Source: QHWK01 sp035315685
Lineage (GTDB): Bacteria; Acidobacteriota; Vicinamibacteria; Vicinamibacterales; CAVVIG01
Assembly: GCA_035315685.1 (NCBI GenBank)
Contig: DATFXR010000349.1
Coordinates: forward strand, 1-6,455
Length of the DNA: 6,455 nt
Direction of reading: 5' to 3'
Shown: positions 1-5,215 of the stretch, in pieces
How the letters are laid out: each line of letters starts with the position of its first letter
Numbering within the stretch: position 1 is the stretch's first letter
The notes under the pieces: generated by a model
Told to the model about the DNA's origin: nothing
The model's database searches: none
The model's input: the letters and a program-made list of their open reading frames with translations, nothing else
Position numbers and translations under genes: made by a program

Positions 1-695
1 CCCTCGGGGACGTCGCCGCGGACGATGCGGCCGGCAAGGCCCTCGACGATCGCTGTCTTGCCGACGCCCGGCTCACCGATGAGGACCGGGTTGTTCTTCG
101 TACGGCGGGACAACACCTGGATGACGCGCCGGATCTCCTCGTCCCGGCCAATGACGGGATCGAGCTTGTCCTTGCGCGCCAGCTCGGTGAGATCACGGCC
201 GTATCGCTCGAGCGCCTGATACGTGCTTTCCGGGTTCTCGCTGGTGATCCGTTGCGAGCCGCGGACGCCGGTCAGCGCCTTGAGGATGGTGTCGCGCGTA
301 ATGCCCGCCTGCTTCAGCAGCTGTGCGGACGGCGATCGGCCGGCCTCGTCGGCGATGGCGATGAAGAGGTGCTCGGTGCTGACGAACTCATCCTTCAAAC
401 GATCGGCTTCGGCCTGCGCCTGGTCGGTGACCGTCTTGCTGCGCGGCGACAGGCCAGGTTGCGCGCCGCCGTACGCCTGCGGGATTTTCTTGAGCAGATC
501 ACGTCCAGCGCGCGCGATTGCTGCCGGATCCGCGTTCATCTTGCGCAGCAGCTCCGGCACGATGCCTTCGCGCTGCTCGACGAGCGCGACGAGCAGGTGC
601 TCAGGCTCGAGTTGCGGGTTGTTGGCCTGTTGCGCGAGCTCGACCGCGGCAGCGACCGCCTCGCGCGCTTTCTCGGTGTACTTGTTGATATTCAT
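1..695 (-). CDS. clpB: ATP-dependent disaggregase ClpB (Hsp100), N-terminal part, cut by the window edge
   Basis: ClpB is a cytoplasmic hexameric AAA+ chaperone that threads aggregated proteins through its pore, working with the DnaK/DnaJ system. Seen: 231 codons from an ATG at 695 read leftwards and off the window, beginning MNINKYTEKAREAV. Residues about 1-145 form the double Clp-N repeat (LEPEHLLVAL near 29-38, STEHLFIAIADE near 106-117). A short linker leads into the first AAA+ domain, with the family signatures LDPVIGRDEEIRRVIQVLSR (178-197) and TKNNPV, and an intact Walker A GEPGVGKT (207-214). The middle domain and second AAA+ domain lie outside the window. No clear Shine-Dalgarno precedes the ATG, but no other start fits the conserved N-terminus. 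It is the third gene of the hspR-dnaJ-clpB operon, 159 nt after dnaJ, with a repeat-filled gap between. ClpA and ClpC are less likely given the typical ClpB N-terminus. Identity is very secure. Confidence 0.96.
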   Translation of the reverse strand, partial: MNINKYTEKAREAVAAAVELAQQANNPQLEPEHLLVALVEQREGIVPELLRKMNADPAAIARAGRDLLKKIPQAYGGAQPGLSPRSKTVTDQAQAEADRLKDEFVSTEHLFIAIADEAGRSPSAQLLKQAGITRDTILKALTGVRGSQRITSENPESTYQALERYGRDLTELARKDKLDPVIGRDEEIRRVIQVLSRRTKNNPVLIGEPGVGKTAIVEGLAGRIVRGDVPE

Positions 696-854
696 CGTCG
701 TCGATCAGCCACGGTGGCGTCGTGGCAACTCCTCATGTCGATCAGCCACGAAGACACGAAGACACGAAGAAATGCCTTGTGCAGAATCCAACTCCGTGGC
801 TTCGTGCCTTCGTGGCAGCTCCATATCGTGGCAGCTTCAGATCGTGGCCGCTCC
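696..854. repeat. Intergenic repeat island between dnaJ and clpB
   Basis: The gap between dnaJ and clpB is almost wholly short repeats. (a) A 14-nt direct repeat GTCGATCAGCCACG lies at 700-713 and 737-750. (b) Three CACGAAG cores, 8 nt apart, lie at 747-769. (c) Two CACGAAG cores on the opposite strand, also 8 nt apart, lie at 800-814. (d) Three 16-nt units of the type CCATATCGTGGCAGCT lie at 805-820, 821-836 and 837-852, the last ending just before the dnaJ stop codon. The CACGAAG family is known as a frequent intergenic repeat in Acidobacteriota and some other phyla. Its origin and function are unclear to me. The short frames that cross it encode only repeat peptides and are not genes. Confidence 0.8.
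745..816 (-). repeat. Long inverted repeat, stem-loop in the dnaJ-clpB mRNA
   Basis: Positions 745-769 and 792-816 are inverted copies of the CACGAAG repeat. In the leftward operon transcript they would pair over 25 positions with one mismatch (762 against 799) and two G-U pairs (754/807 and 767/794), enclosing a 22-nt loop. On the plus strand those two G-U pairs become A-C mismatches, so the fold is better in the operon mRNA. No U-run follows the stem in the direction of transcription, so it does not look like an intrinsic terminator. A role in mRNA processing or stability, or in lowering read-through into clpB, is inference. Confidence 0.7.
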
Positions 855-1886
855 CTATGCCGCTGAGTTTTTCGCGTCCTTCTCAAGTTTCTGCAGGGCC
901 TCGAAATGTTTCCGTTGTTCCGCGGTCAGCTCGCGCGGCAGCTGGACCTCGACGGTGGCATAGAGGTCGCCAGGTTCGTCTGACTTGCCGGCCGACGGCA
1001 TCCCGTGACCCCTGAGCCGGAACACCTGCGCGTGCTGCGTCGCCTGGGGAATCTTCAGGCGCAGCGTTTTGCCACCGAGTGTCCTGACGTCGGCCTCGCC
1101 GCCGAGCACCGCGGTGGTCAGCGGAAGCGGCACCCGGGTATAGAGGTCGCGTCCTTTTCGTTCGAACTGGGCATGCGGCGTGGTGCGAATCCGCAGGTAT
1201 AGATCGCCTGATTGCGCGCCGCCGGCTCCCTGTTCGCCTTCGCCGGCGACTCGCACGCGCGAGCCCTCGCCGACGCCGGCCGGGATCCGGACGTGGACCG
1301 TGCGCGTCTGACCATCGTGCTGGATGGCGAAGCGGCGCGTCGTCCCGTGGTAGACATCTTCGAGCGGCAGCTCGATCTCCTGCTCGATGTCGCGCCCGTG
1401 ACGTGCCTGCGACGCCCGCGACCCGCGCCCGCCGCGGCTGCCGCGCGTCCGCTCGCCTGTGGCCGCGCCGCCGAAGAACGTCTGGAAGAAGTCCGAGAAC
1501 GGGTTGTCATCGCCGAACATCTCGTTCATTTCTTCCGGCGTCATCGTGCGGTATCCGCTTTCGCCGCCTGGCCCGCGGCCGCCGAACTGTGCGTTCCAGC
1601 CGCCGCCGAACTGACTCGGATCGAAGCCGGGGCCACCGGGGCGCGCTCCGGCCTGCTCGTAGGCTCGCCAGTTCGCGCCCAGCTCGTCGTACTTCTTGCG
1701 CTTGGTCGGATCGCCGAGGACTTCGTAGGCCTCGTTGATCTCCTTGAACTTCCCCTCGGCCGACTTGTCGCCGGGATTCACGTCCGGATGGTGCTTGCGC
1801 GCCAGTTTGCGGAACGCCTGTTTGATCTCCTTGTCGCTGGCGGTCTTCGAAACGCCGAGCGTGGAGTAGTAGTCCTTGAAATCCAT
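855..1886 (-). CDS. cbpA: CbpA-like DnaJ co-chaperone (Hsp40 type B, no zinc finger)
   Basis: A J-domain co-chaperone that stimulates the ATPase of DnaK and delivers unfolded substrates in the cytoplasm. Seen in the 343-residue product: a J domain at about 4-70 with the essential HPD at 33-35 and the helix IV segment DPTKRKKYDELG (59-70); a Gly/Phe-rich linker at about 76-165, Arg/Gly-rich near its end; then the two beta-sandwich substrate-binding domains from DIEQEIELPLEDVYHG (166-181) to about 316 and a short helical tail. The four CxxCxGxG zinc repeats of classical DnaJ are absent, giving the CbpA/DjlA-like type B layout at a normal length. Start choice: the ATG at 1886 overlaps the hspR stop as TGATG, implying translational coupling; a TTG one codon upstream (1889) is possible but weaker. 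No dnaK or grpE is adjacent, so this is probably an additional J-protein rather than the housekeeping DnaJ. Co-transcribed with hspR and clpB. Confidence 0.93.
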   Translation of the reverse strand: MDFKDYYSTLGVSKTASDKEIKQAFRKLARKHHPDVNPGDKSAEGKFKEINEAYEVLGDPTKRKKYDELGANWRAYEQAGARPGGPGFDPSQFGGGWNAQFGGRGPGGESGYRTMTPEEMNEMFGDDNPFSDFFQTFFGGAATGERTRGSRGGRGSRASQARHGRDIEQEIELPLEDVYHGTTRRFAIQHDGQTRTVHVRIPAGVGEGSRVRVAGEGEQGAGGAQSGDLYLRIRTTPHAQFERKGRDLYTRVPLPLTTAVLGGEADVRTLGGKTLRLKIPQATQHAQVFRLRGHGMPSAGKSDEPGDLYATVEVQLPRELTAEQRKHFEALQKLEKDAKNSAA

Positions 1887-2236
1887 CAATCGAATCCCAG
1901 CATGCGGCTCAGTTGGTCCAGCTCCTGGGTGAGGCGCCGTTTCGATTCGCGCGCCGACAACGCCTCGTCGCGCATCAGCGGCCGCAGCCGCTGCACGACC
2001 TCGGCGATCTCGAGCAGCCGTTGCACGCCGGCGAGGTTGATGCCGCCATCGTCGACGAGACGCTTGATGAGCTTCAGTCGTTCGAGTTCCTCACGCGAGT
2101 ACAACCGCATGCTGCCGATCGTGCGCGACGGCTGCACCAGTCCCAGGCGTTCGTACTTGCGCAGCGTCTGCGGGTGCATGCCCAGCATCCGTGCGGCCAC
2201 GCTGATGAAAAAGAGCTCCTGGTCCACGCCCCTCAT
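1886..2236 (-). CDS. hspR: HspR-type MerR-family heat-shock repressor
   Basis: A DNA-binding repressor of chaperone genes. HspR of actinobacteria represses dnaK and clpB through HAIR boxes and uses DnaK as co-repressor. Seen in 116 residues: FISVAARMLGMHPQTLRKYE (10-29), a MerR-type helix-turn-helix with the HspR hallmark MHPQTLRKYERLGL; a wing with SRTIGSMRLYS (37-47) in which RLYS matches the family's R-R/L-YS; the HspR signature GINLAGVQRLLE (65-76); and a C-terminal helical/coiled-coil stretch (about 76-113) for dimerisation. There are no effector-binding cysteines, unlike metal-sensing MerR proteins. Start: the ATG at 2236 has only a weak AAGG/GCGGA upstream; a GTG at 2227 would shorten the product by three residues and has a purine tract too close to serve. 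First gene of its operon, probably autoregulated through the inverted repeat in its promoter. Confidence 0.93.
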   Translation of the reverse strand: MRGVDQELFFISVAARMLGMHPQTLRKYERLGLVQPSRTIGSMRLYSREELERLKLIKRLVDDGGINLAGVQRLLEIAEVVQRLRPLMRDEALSARESKRRLTQELDQLSRMLGFD

Positions 2237-2263
2237 TCCGCTCGCACACCTTGCGCCGATCCA

Positions 2264-2292
2264 AGTGTAGACATTGATACGAGTCGTGTCAA
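2264..2292 (-). promoter_or_regulatory. Sigma70-type promoter of the hspR-dnaJ-clpB operon
   Basis: On the minus strand a perfect -35 hexamer TTGACA (2292-2287) is followed, after exactly 17 nt, by TACACT (2269-2264), four of six matches to the -10 consensus including the leading TA and final T. Transcription would begin near 2257-2258, leaving a leader of about 21 nt before the hspR ATG at 2236. It is the only strong promoter pattern I found in the 82-nt divergent gap. Recognition by the housekeeping sigma factor is inferred from the hexamers. Confidence 0.7.
2274..2292. promoter_or_regulatory. Candidate HspR operator (HAIR-like inverted repeat)
   Basis: The 19 nt TTGATACGAGTCGTGTCAA form an inverted repeat with 7-nt arms, six of seven positions matching, around a 5-nt centre. 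The known HspR box is CTTGAGT-N7-ACTCAAG, whose core is TTGA-N11-TCAA. The same core at exactly the same spacing is present here, while the outer C/G and the inner GT/AC positions differ. It covers the -35 hexamer and most of the spacer of the hspR promoter, the position expected of a repressor site. It also sits 27-45 nt upstream of the divergent terC-family start, so HspR could affect both directions. Binding is inferred. Confidence 0.6.
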
Positions 2293-2318
2293 CTTGCCAG
2301 GTAGTATTCTGAGGCCCT

Positions 2319-3032
2319 GTGATTCACGGATCGGATTTCCTCACCATCGCGCTGCTGGTGGCGCTCGAGGGGCTCCTGAGCGCCGACAACGCGATGGTGC
2401 TCGCGGTCCTCGTCCTCGGCCTGCCCAAGAAACAGCAGCGCAAGGCGCTCCGCTACGGCATCATCGGCGCGTTTACCTTTCGGACGATTGCGACGCTGCT
2501 CGCCGTCTATCTGATCCAGCTTGGCTGGGTGAAGCTGGTCGGTGCCGGCTACCTGATGTACCTCGTCGTGCGACACTTCGGCGGGGGCCAGACCGCTGAA
2601 GAGCGCCGATCGGCGCCGCCGGCGCAGCCGTGGCTCGGGATGTCGGCGTTCTGGGCCACCGTGCTGAAGGTCGAGCTGACCGACATCGTCTTCGCGATCG
2701 ACTCGATTCTCGTCGCGGTGGCGATGTCGCCGAAGACGTGGGTGATTCTGTCCGGCGGCATTCTCGGCATCCTGATGATGCGCCTGGTCATCGGCCAGCT
2801 GCTCACGCTCGTCGAACGGTATCCGCTGCTGGTCGACGGCGCCTTCGTCATCATCGCGTGGGTCAGCGTCAAGCTGCTGATCGAATACCTGCATACCGAG
2901 GGGTATGTCGCGTTCGAGATCCCGAAATGGCTCTCGCTTGGGCTCATCGTCGTCATCTTCGGCGTGGCGCTGGCGTACTCGCTGCTGGCCGACAAGAAGG
3001 TGATGGCCGATAAGAAGGGGGGGCGCTCCTGA
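2319..3032 (+). CDS. TerC/YkoY-family integral membrane protein, putative Mn2+ exporter
   Basis: A multi-spanning inner-membrane protein of the TerC family. Characterised members (Alx, and the B. subtilis YceF/YkoY pair) are linked to Mn2+ export and to metal supply for exported enzymes; others to tellurite resistance. Seen in 237 residues: about seven hydrophobic segments (roughly 8-34, 46-66, 70-86, 107-134, 141-162, 173-192, 204-223) and the two family signatures with buried acidic residues, EGLLSADN (17-24) and VELTDIVFAIDSI (118-130), which give E17, D23, N24, E119, D122 and D128 as likely metal-site residues. A hydrophilic loop (88-105) separates the halves, and the tail is Lys-rich (DKKVMADKKGGRS). 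Start: GTG at 2319 after GAGG at 2311-2314, with short spacing. The length is normal for the short YkoY-like branch. It is divergent from hspR and overlaps the following PBP gene in a CTGA junction. The transported ion is not shown by the sequence. Confidence 0.9.
   Translation: MIHGSDFLTIALLVALEGLLSADNAMVLAVLVLGLPKKQQRKALRYGIIGAFTFRTIATLLAVYLIQLGWVKLVGAGYLMYLVVRHFGGGQTAEERRSAPPAQPWLGMSAFWATVLKVELTDIVFAIDSILVAVAMSPKTWVILSGGILGILMMRLVIGQLLTLVERYPLLVDGAFVIIAWVSVKLLIEYLHTEGYVAFEIPKWLSLGLIVVIFGVALAYSLLADKKVMADKKGGRS
3014..3031 (+). promoter_or_regulatory. G-rich ribosome-binding region and CTG start codon of the PBP gene
   Basis: The last codons of the terC-family gene contain GAAGGGGGGG (3014-3023), a purine tract ending five nt before CTG at 3029-3031; the CTG overlaps the upstream TGA stop as CTGA. 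In the PBP frame the nearest upstream stop is TAA at 3011-3013. No ATG, GTG or TTG occurs between it and GTG 3116, which lies beyond the membrane anchor. CTG is thus the best available start, read by coupling with terC. The same seven Gs in the terC frame read G_GGG_GGG, so a -1 slip is an alternative route into this frame. Confidence 0.55.
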
Positions 3033-5050
3033 ATCTCTTTCGGCCGCGTCGAGCTCCCGACTGGATCGCGCTCGCGCTGCTCCTCGGGCTGATCGCGGCG
3101 ACCGCCGTCTCGGCCGTGTGGTTGTCGCGCTACGCCGTCGCCGTGCACCGGCTGACGCGCGGGATCGGCGACACGGTCTTCTACGGCGCCGACGGGCAGC
3201 CGTGGTTCCGGCTCGACGAGCAGCGGCACGACGTGTCGCTCGACGACATCTCGGTCGATCTGCAGCATGCCGTCGTGGCCGTCGAGGATCGCCGCTTCTA
3301 CCGCCACCCGGGGATCGATCCGATCGGGCTCGCCCGCGCGATCGTCCGCGACATCCGCTACGGCGGACGGATGGAGGGCGGCAGCACGCTGACCCAGCAG
3401 CTCGCGCGGACGCTCTTCCTCTCGAACGTGAAATCGTACGGCCGCAAGGTGAAGGAAGCGGGGCTCGCGTTCCTCATCGAAGCGCAGCTCACCAAGAAGC
3501 AGATCCTCGAGTTCTATCTGAACCGGGTCTACCTCAGTGCCGGGGTCTACGGTGTCGAGACGATGACCGAACATCTGTTTCGAAAGCCGGCGAATCAGGT
3601 GACGCTGGCGGAAGCGGCGTTCGTCGCGGGCCTGATCCGTGCGCCGTCGGCGCTGTCGCCGTGGACCAACTACGACGGCGCGCTCGATCGCAGTCATGTG
3701 GTGCTGGCGCTGATGCGCGATCAGGGCTTGATCAGCTCTCAGCAGGAGGAGGCGGCGCGGCGGGTCCGGCCGCGCATTCAGCCGTACCGCCAGCCCAGCG
3801 ACGCGCGCGCCGGTTTTGCGAAGGAGTTTCTGCGCCAGCAGTTCCGCAACGAATTCGGCGGCGACAATCCGCCCGACTGGCAGGTGCATACTGCCTTTCT
3901 GCCGTCGATCCAGGACGCGGCCGAGCAGAGCGTCGCGATCGGCCTCGCGCGGCTGCGCCGTCCCGGCCTCGAAGCGGCGTTGGTCGCCATCGATCCGTCG
4001 ACCGGCGACATTCTCGCGATGGTCGGTGGGGCGAGCTACGCGCGCAGCACGTACAACCGCGCGGTGCGCAGCCGCCGGCAGCCCGGATCGGCCTTCAAGC
4101 CGTTCGTGTACGCCGCGGCGCTGGCGAAGGGATACTCGCCGGTGTCGGTCCTCGACAACCTGACGCACGTCCGGGCGCCGGATGATCCGGAATGGCATCC
4201 GCGCAGCGCCGAAGCCGATCAGCCCGACAGGCTGACGCTGCGCGCGGCGCTCCTCGAGTCGAACAACCCGGCGGCGGCCGATCTGCAGCAGCGCGTCGGC
4301 ACCCGCGCGGTGCTGCGGCTCGCCAGCGACGCCGGCCTGAGCGGTCTGCCCGACGTGCCGTCGCTGGCGCTTGGAACCGGCGTCGTGTCGCCACTCGATC
4401 TGACGACCGCCTACACTGTGTTTCCAGGCGGCGGCAGCGTCGCGAGGGCGCGCGGCATTGTCAGCGTGTACGATTCGGGCGGCCGACAGGTGCTCGATCG
4501 GCCCGTGGAGCGGGACGACATCCTGAGTCCGGCGGTTGCCTTTCAGATGACCAGCATGCTGCGCGACGTCATCGAACGTGGGACCGGTGCGCCCGCGCGG
4601 GCGCTCGGCGTCCGCGGTCCGGTGGCTGGCAAAACCGGGACGACCGACGACTACCACGACGCCTGGTTCGTCGGCTACTCGACGTCGGTCGTGGCCGCTG
4701 TCTGGGTGGGGTTCGATCAGCCGGCGTCGATCGGCCACGACGCCTACGGCGCACGCGTGGCGCTGCCGATCTGGGCGGATTTCATGAAGCGCGTGGCAAA
4801 GGAGCTCCCCGCGCGCGAGTTTCCCGTGCCGTCCGAGGTGCACGCAGAAGAACTGTGCAACGTCTCGTACGTGCAGCCGGTCGAGGGTTGCCCGACATAC
4901 ACTGAATACTTCAAGGACGGCGACGCGATCCCGTCGCAGCTGTGTCCGATCCATCGCGGCACGCTGAAGCAGCGCGCAACACGGGCCATCGAGGGGTTCT
5001 TCCGCGGCCTCGGCGGCCGGATCGCAGGGCTGTTCGGACGGCGACGGTGA
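3029..5050 (+). CDS. Class A penicillin-binding protein (PBP1A-like bifunctional transglycosylase/transpeptidase)
   Basis: Polymerises lipid II into glycan strands and cross-links the stem peptides at the outer face of the inner membrane. From the CTG start the product has 673 residues: a basic N-terminus (FRPRRAPD), one membrane anchor at about 12-32 (WIALALLLGLIAATAVSAVW), then the GT51 domain with catalytic Glu86 in VEDRRFYRHPGID, GGSTLTQQLAR (117-127), RKVKE (139-143) and QILEFYLNRVYL (158-169). The transpeptidase domain has all three motifs: SAFK with nucleophile Ser354, SNN at 411-413, and KTGTT at 535-539. A short tail carries Cys610, Cys621 and Cys639 in LCNVS, EGCP and LCPIH, resembling the Cys-rich tails seen in some PBP1A proteins. 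All catalytic residues are present. A start at GTG 3116 (644 residues) would remove the anchor, so I reject it. Co-transcription with the terC-family gene is likely. Confidence 0.92.
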   Translation: MNLFRPRRAPDWIALALLLGLIAATAVSAVWLSRYAVAVHRLTRGIGDTVFYGADGQPWFRLDEQRHDVSLDDISVDLQHAVVAVEDRRFYRHPGIDPIGLARAIVRDIRYGGRMEGGSTLTQQLARTLFLSNVKSYGRKVKEAGLAFLIEAQLTKKQILEFYLNRVYLSAGVYGVETMTEHLFRKPANQVTLAEAAFVAGLIRAPSALSPWTNYDGALDRSHVVLALMRDQGLISSQQEEAARRVRPRIQPYRQPSDARAGFAKEFLRQQFRNEFGGDNPPDWQVHTAFLPSIQDAAEQSVAIGLARLRRPGLEAALVAIDPSTGDILAMVGGASYARSTYNRAVRSRRQPGSAFKPFVYAAALAKGYSPVSVLDNLTHVRAPDDPEWHPRSAEADQPDRLTLRAALLESNNPAAADLQQRVGTRAVLRLASDAGLSGLPDVPSLALGTGVVSPLDLTTAYTVFPGGGSVARARGIVSVYDSGGRQVLDRPVERDDILSPAVAFQMTSMLRDVIERGTGAPARALGVRGPVAGKTGTTDDYHDAWFVGYSTSVVAAVWVGFDQPASIGHDAYGARVALPIWADFMKRVAKELPAREFPVPSEVHAEELCNVSYVQPVEGCPTYTEYFKDGDAIPSQLCPIHRGTLKQRATRAIEGFFRGLGGRIAGLFGRRR

Positions 5051-5082
5051 CCACGATGAACCGCTGCACCCGTGCCACGATC

Positions 5083-5164
5083 AATGCAGAGACCGCAACG
5101 ATCGCGGAGCCCGCGGAGAACCGAGGAACCACGAAGGTCACGAAGACTCACGAAGGACACGAAG
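5083..5164 (+). repeat. Tandem nonamer array (CGCGGAG then CACGAAG units)
   Basis: Nine head-to-tail units run without a gap: AATGCAGAG, ACCGCAACG, ATCGCGGAG, CCCGCGGAG, AACCGAGGA, then ACCACGAAG, GTCACGAAG, ACTCACGAAG (10 nt) and GACACGAAG. The overall unit is about NNCRCRRAG. The second half shares its CACGAAG core with the island at 745-816. Since nine is a multiple of three, the array stays open as a repetitive peptide (NAE...IAEPAE, then TTKVTK), a pattern often annotated wrongly as protein in Acidobacteriota and similar genomes. It lies in the 226-nt spacer between the PBP gene and the kinase gene. Confidence 0.8.
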
Positions 5165-5179
5165 AGATGTGGCGGGTGA

Positions 5180-5198
5180 CGGCTGGCTTCGCCAGCCG
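5180..5198. repeat. Perfect 8-bp hairpin in the PBP-kinase spacer
   Basis: CGGCTGGC (5180-5187) and GCCAGCCG (5191-5198) are exact inverted copies around a TTC loop. The stem is very GC-rich and could extend imperfectly through GTG (5176-5178) and CAC (5206-5208). No T-run follows on either strand, so it is not a standard intrinsic terminator, although it could weakly terminate or protect the 3' end of the terC-PBP transcript. It may simply belong to the repeat island around it. Confidence 0.55.
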
Positions 5199-5215
5199 GC
5201 GGTCGCACGCCGCTC

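Noticed and set aside
745..816. A rho-independent terminator between dnaJ and clpB.
   Set aside because: The stem is long but no U-run follows in the leftward transcript, and clpB would be left without an evident promoter.
692..886. A small frame through the CACGAAG repeats encoding a His/Arg/Thr-rich peptide.
   Set aside because: The peptide is only the translated repeat, a known type of spurious protein call.
223..963. Overlapping plus-strand frames of about 200-250 codons opposite clpB and the dnaJ 3' end.
   Set aside because: They cross the repeat island and are antisense to ClpB and DnaJ; their composition is low-complexity.
2250..2265. CTTG-N8-CAAG near the hspR -10 box as an HspR site.
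   Set aside because: The HspR box needs 13 nt between CTTG and CAAG; the spacing here is 8, and the inner bases are not complementary.
1212..2270. A 352-codon plus-strand frame across dnaJ and hspR.
   Set aside because: Antisense to two recognised genes, Ala/Arg-rich, no motifs.
2237..2318. A yybP-ykoY manganese riboswitch before the TerC/YkoY-family gene.
   Set aside because: The gap is only 82 nt, is occupied by the hspR promoter and inverted repeat, and shows none of the expected conserved stems.
2237..2318. A CIRCE element (HrcA site) controlling the chaperone operon.
   Set aside because: No TTAGCACTC-N9-GAGTGCTAA-like repeat is present on either strand.
3116..3118. GTG as the start codon of the PBP gene.
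   Set aside because: It lies at the end of the hydrophobic anchor, which is encoded in frame upstream; using it would give a PBP with no signal or anchor.
2549..4954. An 801-codon open frame on the minus strand opposite the terC-family and PBP genes.
   Set aside because: It is Arg/His/Asp-rich with no recognisable domain and lies antisense to two genes with full motif sets; high GC content removes stop codons from the opposite strand.
5083..5164. A CRISPR array.
   Set aside because: Units are 9 nt, contiguous and without unique spacers.
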